DNA of 64,000 nucleotides from Polaribacter pacificus (GTDB lineage: Bacteria > Bacteroidota > Bacteroidia > Flavobacteriales > Flavobacteriaceae), in the NCBI RefSeq assembly GCF_038024035.1, contig NZ_CP150664.1:1612001-1676000 (forward strand). Reading direction: 5' to 3'. Below, piece after piece: positions 37,495 to 45,468 of this stretch. The notes below the pieces were generated by a model, which was given only the letters and a program-made list of their open reading frames with translations, was not told the origin of the DNA and made no database searches. Position numbers and translations under genes: made by a program. Within the stretch, counting starts at the first letter, position 1; each line of letters opens with the position of its first letter.

Positions 37495-38835
37495 ATGATG
37501 CAATGGGAACAACTCCTTTCGTTAAAACGTTTTGGAGATACAGAAAAACGCCACAGAGCGAAACAAGATGAAACTCGATTGGGTTTTGAAGTTGATTTTG
37601 ACCGAATTATATTTTCATCTGCTTTTAGAAGCCTGCAAGACAAAACACAGGTGATTCCTCTTTCTGAAACTGATTTTGTACACACAAGACTTACCCACAG
37701 TTTAGAAGTATCAGTTGTAGGAAGAACCTTAGGGAGGCGCGTAGGAAAAGTGCTCTTAGAGCGACACCCTCACTTAGCTGACCTAGGATATACCTTTAAT
37801 GATTTTGGCGCTATAGTAGCAGCTGCATCCGTTGCACATGATATCGGAAACCCACCATTTGGACATTCTGGAGAAAAAGCCATCGGAGAATATTTTGCTT
37901 CTGGCCAAGGTCAACGCTTTAAAGATCAGTTAACCGCAAAAGAATACCAAGATCTTATAGATTTTGAAGGAAATGCCAATGGCTTTAAAATTTTAACAGA
38001 AAGCAGAGAAGGTGTTTTAGGAGGCATTCGATTATCGTATGCAACCTTAGGGACTTTTATTAAATACCCTAAAGAATCGTTACCTAAAAAACCGACTTCA
38101 CACATTGCAGATAAAAAATACGGAGTTTTTCAGTCAGAAAAAGATGCCTTTCTTGATTTGGCAAATGATTTAGGGCTTAAACAAAAATCAACCACAGACC
38201 TATCGTATTACAGACATCCTTTAGCCTATTTGGTAGAGGCTGCAGATGACATTTGTTATACCATTATTGACTTTGAAGATGGGATTAACTTAGGCTTAAT
38301 TGATGAAGAATTTGCTTTAGAATACTTAATAAAATTGGTAAAAAACACCATCGACATTAAAAAATACCATTCTTTACAGCACAAAACAGATCGGGTAAGT
38401 TATTTGCGTGCATTGGCAATAGGTGTCTTAATTAATGAAGCTGTTGATCTATTTTTAGCCAACGAAACACAAATAATGCAGGGTGATTTTGATAAATCAT
38501 TGCTTGATAAATGCGCTTACGAAGCACAGATTAATGACATTATCAATCTAAGCATCGATAAAATTTACAAGAGTAAAGAAGTGGTAGAAAAAGAGATTGC
38601 GGGCTATCGTGTTTTAGGAAAACTACTCGATGTTTTTTTAAGCGCCGTCTACAACAAACATGAAGGAAAAGCCTCTAATTACGACCGTTTGATCTTGCAA
38701 ATGCTTCCAAAAGAATACCAAACTCCCGTAGAGAATAATTATAACCGCATACTAATGGTTTGTAGCTATGTATCAAGAATGTCAGACAGTTACGCTATCC
38801 GTTTGTATAAAAAAATTGAAGGAAACAGTATATAA
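37495..38835 (+). CDS. dgt: Deoxyguanosinetriphosphate triphosphohydrolase (dNTPase)
   Basis: Hydrolyses dNTP to nucleoside plus triphosphate, balancing the dNTP pool. 446 residues from the first of two tandem ATGs at 37495/37498 (MMQWEQLLSLKRFGD); a frame extension to a TTG at 37468 adds residues unlike the family and lies inside a small hairpin (37467-37482). HD-domain motifs: the His in VHTRLTHSLEVS, then VAHDIGNPPFGHSGE, and Asp in EAADDICYTIIDFEDG. It follows nrdBA after a terminator. Confidence 0.93.
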   Translation: MMQWEQLLSLKRFGDTEKRHRAKQDETRLGFEVDFDRIIFSSAFRSLQDKTQVIPLSETDFVHTRLTHSLEVSVVGRTLGRRVGKVLLERHPHLADLGYTFNDFGAIVAAASVAHDIGNPPFGHSGEKAIGEYFASGQGQRFKDQLTAKEYQDLIDFEGNANGFKILTESREGVLGGIRLSYATLGTFIKYPKESLPKKPTSHIADKKYGVFQSEKDAFLDLANDLGLKQKSTTDLSYYRHPLAYLVEAADDICYTIIDFEDGINLGLIDEEFALEYLIKLVKNTIDIKKYHSLQHKTDRVSYLRALAIGVLINEAVDLFLANETQIMQGDFDKSLLDKCAYEAQINDIINLSIDKIYKSKEVVEKEIAGYRVLGKLLDVFLSAVYNKHEGKASNYDRLILQMLPKEYQTPVENNYNRILMVCSYVSRMSDSYAIRLYKKIEGNSI

Positions 38836-38852
38836 TCGGCTAAGATTATTGC

Positions 38853-38860
38853 TATATTTG
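38853..38860 (+). promoter_or_regulatory. Candidate -7 box for the T9SS propeller gene
   Basis: TATATTTG ends 29 bases before the ATG at 38890. Confidence 0.45.
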
Positions 38861-38889
38861 AGCAGTTCTAGAATTTAAAATAGACACAC

Positions 38890-41643
38890 ATGAAAAAAAA
38901 ATTACTATTGGCCATCCTTGTTATTGTTGCAGCAGGAGCTATTTTTACCCTAAGCAACAATGAATCTGAAATAGAAATTTTGCGTAAAAAACATGCAGAA
39001 TTCTTAAAAAATCACCCTTACAATAAAACACTTGCTTTAACTAAAAAAGAAAGAAAAGCAAACGCAATCCCTCCGAACAAATATTTTGAACAAGAATATT
39101 TGTTAGAGATGAGCCCAAGTACTGGAAAAACATATCCTTTAAACTATATAGAGGTTCAAGCCGCTTTACAAAAAAGTAGACCTAGCCTAAAAGTCCCTGG
39201 TGATCAAGGGAATGCATGGGTAGAAAGAGGACCTAACAATGTAGGTGGTCGTACTCGTGTAATACTGTTTGATCCGAACGACGCCAACCACAAACGTGTG
39301 TTTGCAGGAGGAGTTAGTGGTGGTTTGTGGGTAACTAATGATATTACTGCAGCTAATGCTACTTGGACACGAGTGGGGATTGATGAAAATCTTTCTGTAA
39401 GCTGTATGACAGTTGATCCTAACAATAGTCAAATTATGTATGTGGGTACTGGAGAGTCTCAAACAGGAGATGATGCCGTAGGAAACGGTGTGTGGAAGTC
39501 TATCGATGGAGGAAGTACTTGGACACACGTGTTTGCACCTAGCATAACCTCTGGCACAAAAGAGAGTCGTTTTTTCTATATTAATGATATTATCGCTTGG
39601 AACAATCCTGGTTCTAACCAAACAGAAGTGTTTATCGGGGTTGCGGGAGCTTATTATGGAGAAGGTAATGCATGGATTGGCTATGAGCCAACAGGTTTGT
39701 ACAAATCTATCAATGGCGGTACTAGTTTTTCAAAAATTACGCTGCCTGCAATTCCAGGAGAAACAAGTATTTATGAGCCCAATGATTTTGAAACAGGAGC
39801 AGACAACACCTTATGGATAGGAACAGAAAGAAACGCCTATGGTCATGGTGGTGGAAGTATTTTAAAGTCTACAGATGGTACAAGTTTTAGCTTGGCTTAT
39901 GCTGTTCCAAATGCTAGAAGAACTCTAATTGCAACTTCTAAAACCAATAAAGACAAACTGTACGTTTTAGCAACCACACCAAACTCTGCCAATAAAGTAC
40001 AAGGTTTTTACACCACCAATAGCTTTAGTTCTGTTACCTTAATGGGACAACCTAGTGATGCTGATACAGACATCACTGCTGCTGATTTTACCAGGGGACA
40101 ATATTGGTATGATTTAGTATTAGAAGTAGATCCAGTAGATGATAATAAAGTATATGTTGGAGGGATTGATTTGTTTAGAAGTACCGATTTAGGAGCCAAT
40201 TGGAAGCAGATCTCAAAATGGTCTAACAACAACAATCTTGCTGCGCTAAATGTACCAACGGTTCATGCCGATCAACACAGCTGGGCTTTCCATCCAACCA
40301 ATCCAAACATAGCTTTGATTGGAAATGATGGAGGTGTTTATTACGCAAGTTCTTTATCTGGTGCAGAAAGCACAACCACTGCTATTGAAGCTAAAAATAG
40401 TGGTTATAATATTACCCAGTTTTATCATGGAGAAATAGGGCAATCTGCGGCCAATGAGTTGTTAGTTGCTGGAGCTCAAGACAACGGTACCCAATTTTTA
40501 AATGGTGCCACAGCAGGGATCAATTCATCTACAAGAGTATACGGAGGAGATGGAGCCTATTCATTTATAGACAAGGATGGAGAATATATCATAGTGTCTT
40601 ATGTTTACAATGTAAAAGCTCGTTTAAATTTACCATATACAGGTGCAGGAACTACCTTAGAAAATGACCAAACAACAGGAAGCTTTATCAACGTACAAGA
40701 GTTGGATGATAATTTAGATATTTTATACTCTAATGGATCAAAAACCAATGATGCTGGTACTAAAGTATATGATAGTATTATCCGTTATACCGGCATTAAA
40801 AATGGTCAAAATTTGGTAAAAAAGAATATTGGAAACGCACTCTTAGATGGTAACAGTACCGCTCTAAAAGTATCTCCATTTACCACAACTTCTACTACCT
40901 TATTTGTTGGAACCGATACGGGTAAACTACTCCGTGTAAAAAATGCCAATGCTATTAGTCCTAGTTGGACAAATATAACAGGCGCCTCTTTTGTGGGTAG
41001 TATTTCTGATATTGCTTTTGGAGCCAATGAAAATGAAATTCTAGTTACCTTTCACAATTACGAAGCTAAAAATATTTGGTATACAGATGATGGAGGTATC
41101 ACTTGGCAAGAAAAAGAAGGTAATTTCCCTGACATTCCGGTAAAAGCAATTATTATGAATCCACTTAACAACAATGAAGTTATTATTGGTACCCAACTAG
41201 GTGTTTGGAGAACAGGTAATTTTAAAGATGCTTCACCAAGTTGGTCACATGCTTATAATGGGATGTCTAATGTAAAAGTAACCTCTTTTGATTTGCGAAC
41301 AGCAGACAATACAGTCCTAGCAACCACCTATGGTCGCGGAATGTTTACGGGACAATTTAGTGCTCCTGCTGCCTCTGTAGATGATGTACTTGCAGACACC
41401 AAAGTGTTTACCCTATATCCTACAGTTTCTGATGGTAATTTTACCCTTTTTGCTAAAAATACCTTAGGAAAAGCAACCATGAACATCTTTGATATGGCAG
41501 GAAAACAAGTATATACAAAAAAGGTAGACTTTAATCAAAACAGCAGACAGGCCATTTCTGTTCAGTTGAGTTCTGGTGTATATATTGTAAACCTACTTGA
41601 TGAAAATAACAAAAAATCATCAGGAAAGTTAATCATCAAATAA
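38890..41643 (+). CDS. T9SS-exported Asp-box beta-propeller protein
   Basis: 917 residues: hydrophobic N-terminal export signal (about 1-22), a linker region, propeller domain with Asp-box repeats (SIDGGSTWTHV, STDLGANWKQI, TDDGGITWQEK) and NGG/NDGG loops, then a type A T9SS sorting domain over the last ~75 residues (LYPTVSDGNFTLFAKN ... MNIFDMAGKQVYTKKV ... LSSGVYIVNLLDEN ... GKLIIK). The cargo would be delivered to the cell surface or released. Sortilin/VPS10 or sialidase-type fold, no proven catalytic site. Similar in layout to the protein at 5338, which lacks the sorting domain. Confidence 0.88.
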   Translation: MKKKLLLAILVIVAAGAIFTLSNNESEIEILRKKHAEFLKNHPYNKTLALTKKERKANAIPPNKYFEQEYLLEMSPSTGKTYPLNYIEVQAALQKSRPSLKVPGDQGNAWVERGPNNVGGRTRVILFDPNDANHKRVFAGGVSGGLWVTNDITAANATWTRVGIDENLSVSCMTVDPNNSQIMYVGTGESQTGDDAVGNGVWKSIDGGSTWTHVFAPSITSGTKESRFFYINDIIAWNNPGSNQTEVFIGVAGAYYGEGNAWIGYEPTGLYKSINGGTSFSKITLPAIPGETSIYEPNDFETGADNTLWIGTERNAYGHGGGSILKSTDGTSFSLAYAVPNARRTLIATSKTNKDKLYVLATTPNSANKVQGFYTTNSFSSVTLMGQPSDADTDITAADFTRGQYWYDLVLEVDPVDDNKVYVGGIDLFRSTDLGANWKQISKWSNNNNLAALNVPTVHADQHSWAFHPTNPNIALIGNDGGVYYASSLSGAESTTTAIEAKNSGYNITQFYHGEIGQSAANELLVAGAQDNGTQFLNGATAGINSSTRVYGGDGAYSFIDKDGEYIIVSYVYNVKARLNLPYTGAGTTLENDQTTGSFINVQELDDNLDILYSNGSKTNDAGTKVYDSIIRYTGIKNGQNLVKKNIGNALLDGNSTALKVSPFTTTSTTLFVGTDTGKLLRVKNANAISPSWTNITGASFVGSISDIAFGANENEILVTFHNYEAKNIWYTDDGGITWQEKEGNFPDIPVKAIIMNPLNNNEVIIGTQLGVWRTGNFKDASPSWSHAYNGMSNVKVTSFDLRTADNTVLATTYGRGMFTGQFSAPAASVDDVLADTKVFTLYPTVSDGNFTLFAKNTLGKATMNIFDMAGKQVYTKKVDFNQNSRQAISVQLSSGVYIVNLLDENNKKSSGKLIIK

Positions 41644-41662
41644 ATAGGATTTTTATCTTGAT

Positions 41663-41695
41663 AAAAAAGCGATTCATAACGAATCGCTTTTTTTT
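41663..41695. terminator. Bidirectional terminator between propeller gene and dxs
   Basis: 13-bp perfect stem AAAAAAGCGATTC / GAATCGCTTTTTT with a 5-base loop; A-run and T-run on the two sides. It touches the dxs stop codon. Confidence 0.9.
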
Positions 41696-43469
41696 ATAAG
41701 AATTTTTGAATGCTTTTTAAGATTTCATCAGCAGAAATTCCAACCTGCTCTTGCAGTTGTTGCACAGTGCCGTGATTGATAAAACGATCAGGAACTCCCA
41801 AAATTTTAATAGTATTTGCATAAGCATGTTGGTTAGCAAACTCGAGTATTGCTGTCCCAAAACCACCCTTAACAGCGCCATCTTCTACCGTGATAATATG
41901 CGTATAATCTTTAAAAATATCATGCAATAAATTTTCATCTAAAGGCTTTACAAATCGCAGATCATAATGCCCTACTAAATGATTCGGCTTTAGTTGTTCG
42001 ATGGCCTTTGTACAATTCACAGCAATGGCTCCTAGCGACAAAACAGCCACTTTAGTTCCTTTTTCTAGCTGAACACCTGTACCTATGGCAATCGGCTCAA
42101 AATCTTGCTCCCAAGCACTTAAAACACCTCTACCTCTTGGATATCGAATCGCTATGGGATGCTTGAGCCCTAATTGAGCTGTATACATGAGGTTGCGCAA
42201 TTCTAATTCATTTCTTGGCGCACACACAATTAAATTAGGAATGCATCGCAGATAAGCAATATCAAAAACCCCATGATGTGTTGCCCCGTCTTCTCCAACC
42301 AAACCTGCGCGATCAATACAAAAAACAACAGGCAAATCTTGCAAGGCAACATCGTGGATAACCTGATCATAGGCGCGTTGTAAAAAAGTAGAGTAAATGG
42401 TACAAAAAGGAATCAATCCTTGGGTAGCCATACCAGCCGCCAAAGTAACAGCATGCTGTTCTGCGATTCCCACATCAAAGGCTCTGTCTGGATAGGTTTC
42501 AAAAAGCAATTTTAAAGAACTCCCCGTTAACATGGCAGGAGTGATTCCTACAATTTTTTTATTCTCTTTCGCCAAGCTTACCAGTGTTTTTCCAAACACA
42601 TCTTGATATTTAAGTGGCAAATGATCTGTGTTTACAGAAAGTACATCGCCAGAAACCTTGTCAAACTTGCCTGGAGCATGATACTGTACTTGATTTTCTT
42701 CGGCTTGTTTTAAACCCTTGCCTTTGGTAGTAATTACGTGTAAAAACTTAGGTCCTTTTACTGATTTTAACCGTTCTAATTCTGTGAGTAATTCATCAAA
42801 ATTATGTCCATCAATTGGGCCAGAATAATTAAAATTTAAGGCTTTGATGATGTTGTTTTGTGCTGCTAATTTTTTATCTCCTTTTACCTTGGTTAGATAA
42901 GCTTTTAGAGCCCCAACTGATGGGTCTATTCCGATGGCATTGTCATTTAAAATAACCAATAGATTGGCATCTGTAACTCCTGCATGGTTTAATGCCTCAA
43001 AGGCCATTCCGCTAGCAATAGATGCATCGCCAATAACAGCAATATGTTGCTTTTGCTGATCACCTTTAAGTTGAGAAGCCAAGGCCATTCCTAAGGCTGC
43101 AGAAATCGAAGTTGAAGAATGCCCTACGCCAAAAGTGTCATACTCGCTCTCGCTGCGTTTTGGAAAACCAGAGAGCCCACCCAACTGACGATTGGTGTGA
43201 AACAAGTCTTTTCTTTGCGTTAAAATTTTATGTCCGTAGGCCTGATGCCCCACATCCCAGACCAACAAATCTTCTGGGGTTTTAAACAGATAATGCAAAG
43301 CAATGGTCAGTTCTACAACGCCAAGACTTGCTCCTAAATGCCCTTCTTTTGTCGCTACGATATCAATAATAAACCTCCGAAGTTCTTTTGCCAAAATGGG
43401 CAATTCTGAAGGCTTTAACTTACGCAAGTCTTCTGGACAATTTATATGTTCTAATAAGCTTTTTGACAT
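41694..43469 (-). CDS. dxs: 1-deoxy-D-xylulose-5-phosphate synthase
   Basis: First enzyme of the non-mevalonate isoprenoid pathway; ThDP dependent, also feeds thiamine and pyridoxal synthesis in some bacteria. 591 residues. GHQAYGHKIL, the ThDP motif GDASIASGMAFEALNHAG ... NDNAIGI, the catalytic Glu in VGIAEQHAVTLAAGMA, and GATHHGVFD are visible. The -7 box TACTTTTG ends only 4 bases before its ATG, predicting a leaderless mRNA. Divergent from tadA. Confidence 0.97.
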   Translation of the reverse strand: MSKSLLEHINCPEDLRKLKPSELPILAKELRRFIIDIVATKEGHLGASLGVVELTIALHYLFKTPEDLLVWDVGHQAYGHKILTQRKDLFHTNRQLGGLSGFPKRSESEYDTFGVGHSSTSISAALGMALASQLKGDQQKQHIAVIGDASIASGMAFEALNHAGVTDANLLVILNDNAIGIDPSVGALKAYLTKVKGDKKLAAQNNIIKALNFNYSGPIDGHNFDELLTELERLKSVKGPKFLHVITTKGKGLKQAEENQVQYHAPGKFDKVSGDVLSVNTDHLPLKYQDVFGKTLVSLAKENKKIVGITPAMLTGSSLKLLFETYPDRAFDVGIAEQHAVTLAAGMATQGLIPFCTIYSTFLQRAYDQVIHDVALQDLPVVFCIDRAGLVGEDGATHHGVFDIAYLRCIPNLIVCAPRNELELRNLMYTAQLGLKHPIAIRYPRGRGVLSAWEQDFEPIAIGTGVQLEKGTKVAVLSLGAIAVNCTKAIEQLKPNHLVGHYDLRFVKPLDENLLHDIFKDYTHIITVEDGAVKGGFGTAILEFANQHAYANTIKILGVPDRFINHGTVQQLQEQVGISADEILKSIQKFL

Positions 43470-43473
43470 AAAA

Positions 43474-43481
43474 CAAAAGTA
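43474..43481 (-). promoter_or_regulatory. Candidate -7 box for dxs (leaderless position)
   Basis: TACTTTTG on the minus strand, 4 bases before the start codon. Confidence 0.5.
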
Positions 43482-43532
43482 CGAGTTTTATAAATGATTT
43501 GCTTTTCGTAATATTGAAAATATTTTGAAAAA

Positions 43533-43982
43533 ATGATCCAAGCCTTTGATGACGCATATTTTATGAACAAGGCCTTGCAAGAAGCTCAATTGGCTTTTGA
43601 CCAGGGAGAGGTTCCTGTGGGTGCTATTATCACTTTTAAAGATCAGATAATTGCCAGAGCACACAACTTAACAGAAACATTAAATGATGTAACTGCCCAT
43701 GCAGAAATGCAAGCATTTACTGCCGCTGCTGATTTTTTAGGTGGAAAATATCTAAAAGACTGCACCCTGTACGTAACCTTAGAACCTTGTCAGATGTGCG
43801 CAGGAGCTAGTTATTGGACTCAAATTGGAAAACTTGTCTATGGTGCTTCAGAGCCAGAACGCGGTTTTGTAAAACTACAAACCAAACTACACCCTAAAAC
43901 CAAAGTGGTTAAAGGCATTTTAGCCGAAGAATGCGCCACCTTATTAAAGCGTTTTTTTATTGAAAAGCGCAATTTAAATTAA
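43533..43982 (+). CDS. tadA: tRNA(Arg) adenosine(34) deaminase
   Basis: Converts A34 to inosine in tRNA-Arg(ACG); 149 residues. Zinc motif HAEMQAF (catalytic Glu) and PCQMCAGA, with GEVPVGAII near the N-terminus. The family also includes guanine and cytosine deaminases, but EPCQMCAGA followed by LVYGASEPERG fits TadA. Divergent from dxs (63 bases between start codons). Confidence 0.88.
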   Translation: MIQAFDDAYFMNKALQEAQLAFDQGEVPVGAIITFKDQIIARAHNLTETLNDVTAHAEMQAFTAAADFLGGKYLKDCTLYVTLEPCQMCAGASYWTQIGKLVYGASEPERGFVKLQTKLHPKTKVVKGILAEECATLLKRFFIEKRNLN

Positions 43983-44009
43983 AAAGTGTGCCTCTAAAGA
44001 CACACTTTT
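43982..44009. terminator. Hairpin between tadA and the DUF5689 gene
   Basis: AAAAGTGTG (43982-43990) pairs with CACACTTTT (44001-44009) around a 10-base loop; short T-tracts, convergent genes on both sides. Confidence 0.65.
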
Positions 44010-44019
44010 AGCAAGCTTT

Positions 44020-45450
44020 TTATTTGTCTATTATTTTAACTTTATCAATTTGAACGGTGGTGCTTACAATGCCGTCTGCACCTAAATATTGAAACCCAAG
44101 GTAAAAATCTCCTGTTAAACAGGACAAAGAAATTTCTCCAGACTTGGTAAATTTGGCACTGTATCCAGCGCTTGGTCCTTCTGATAAGAAAGCATCTAAG
44201 GGAGTCCATTGCGCCTTGGCTGGATCTCCAGTAAAATCTGTAGACACAAAAACTCGTAAGGCTGTCCCGTTATCATAGCCAGTATTGGTTTCAAAACTTA
44301 GCAGTGCTTGGTTATTGGCTGCTAAAGAAACTGGTGGTGAAATTAGCCAAACCTCTAAAGGGTTTTCTCCAGAATCATAAGCAGACAGCTCCATAAATCG
44401 ATTGCCATTAGTGGTTTTTGGCTTAAAAACAGTACTGGCTTTATTGCTGTTTATATTGCTCCAACCAGCAGCTAACAAGCTTTCATTATTGCTGATGTTT
44501 TCAAAATCTTGGTACAGTAAAATAGTAGATCGATTTACCTCTGCTTTTTCACAAGCTAAATAATTAGGGTCACAACGATCAGCATCAGTAAAAGAAAGTG
44601 CCTCTGGACTGTTGAGTATCATCACCAAAAATTTACCTGTATAATCCTTGCTTAAAATACCATCAACAGAACCTCTTCCTTGTGGTAACATCACAGATTT
44701 AAAACTTGCAAACGTACTGGTTTTCAGACGGATATTGGTACCCGTTTTACAATCCCTAAGGAGTCGAAAACCATCAAACTCATCATTGATCTCTCCTGCA
44801 AAACTTTTTTCTAATTGATTTTTTTCAAATTGTTGCTGTTCAAAACGAACAAAGGTGTTGAGCTGTGCTTCTGTAATGGCTTTTACATCTACTATTTGTG
44901 GTTCTAAAGACTGCCACTCTGTAGATTTAATCAAATGCTCTTTGATAAGGCTAGACGGAATAGCTACTAAGTCTGATCGCTCTACAAAACCCAAGGTATA
45001 AATACCTGGAGATGAATTTGATGGATCTGGACTGGTTTCTCCATCATCATAAGAAACAGATAGACCGTCTAGTTTTATATAGAGCTTACGCCCAATTTCA
45101 AACAACTCATTTAGCGATGGGTCATTTAATAAAATAGCAATTCCTGCCTCTGGATTTGCAGCCTTGTCTTGAACAATTAATTTTTTATAAAAATTTCCTG
45201 TTGCATCTGTTGATACCACATAAGCTTCTGCATAAAGTGGACTCTCGTAAATGGGAAAAGTATACAAAAGATCTTGATTAGATGCATAAGCCTGATTCAA
45301 GGCATTTTTTATCATACTAATATTGGTATTTGCCTCAATATTGGGTTCTTCTATGAGCAAATCAGGAAGGTCAAATTTATGAAATGGTGAACAAGATAAA
45401 ATCAAGTTTAAAATAAGAAAAGTTCGTAAAAATTGGATATATGTTTTCAT
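44020..45450 (-). CDS. DUF5689 domain lipoprotein
   Basis: 476 residues, lipobox ILSC with C20, so surface or periplasmic-face outer-membrane lipoprotein. The N-terminal half (about 60-330) looks like the DUF5689 OB-like region (AEAYVVSTDATGNFYKKLIVQD, GIAILL, RKLYIKLDGL). The C-terminal part (about 335-476) reads as a jelly-roll/choice-of-anchor J domain (LYQDFENI, WLISPPVSLA, SFETNTGY, VFVSTDFTGDPAKAQW, DKVKIID). It lies 18 bases downstream of the receptor gene and so is a probable partner of it. DUF5689 proteins commonly sit next to TonB-dependent receptors and nucleases in flavobacteria (recollection, not checked). Confidence 0.85.
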   Translation of the reverse strand: MKTYIQFLRTFLILNLILSCSPFHKFDLPDLLIEEPNIEANTNISMIKNALNQAYASNQDLLYTFPIYESPLYAEAYVVSTDATGNFYKKLIVQDKAANPEAGIAILLNDPSLNELFEIGRKLYIKLDGLSVSYDDGETSPDPSNSSPGIYTLGFVERSDLVAIPSSLIKEHLIKSTEWQSLEPQIVDVKAITEAQLNTFVRFEQQQFEKNQLEKSFAGEINDEFDGFRLLRDCKTGTNIRLKTSTFASFKSVMLPQGRGSVDGILSKDYTGKFLVMILNSPEALSFTDADRCDPNYLACEKAEVNRSTILLYQDFENISNNESLLAAGWSNINSNKASTVFKPKTTNGNRFMELSAYDSGENPLEVWLISPPVSLAANNQALLSFETNTGYDNGTALRVFVSTDFTGDPAKAQWTPLDAFLSEGPSAGYSAKFTKSGEISLSCLTGDFYLGFQYLGADGIVSTTVQIDKVKIIDK

Positions 45451-45468
45451 AGCAATATGTGTTTAAAA

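Noticed and set aside
39187..39621. 144-codon frame antisense to the T9SS propeller gene
   Set aside because: Rich in Ser/Thr/Cys and without any family motif; explained by the codon pattern of the propeller gene.
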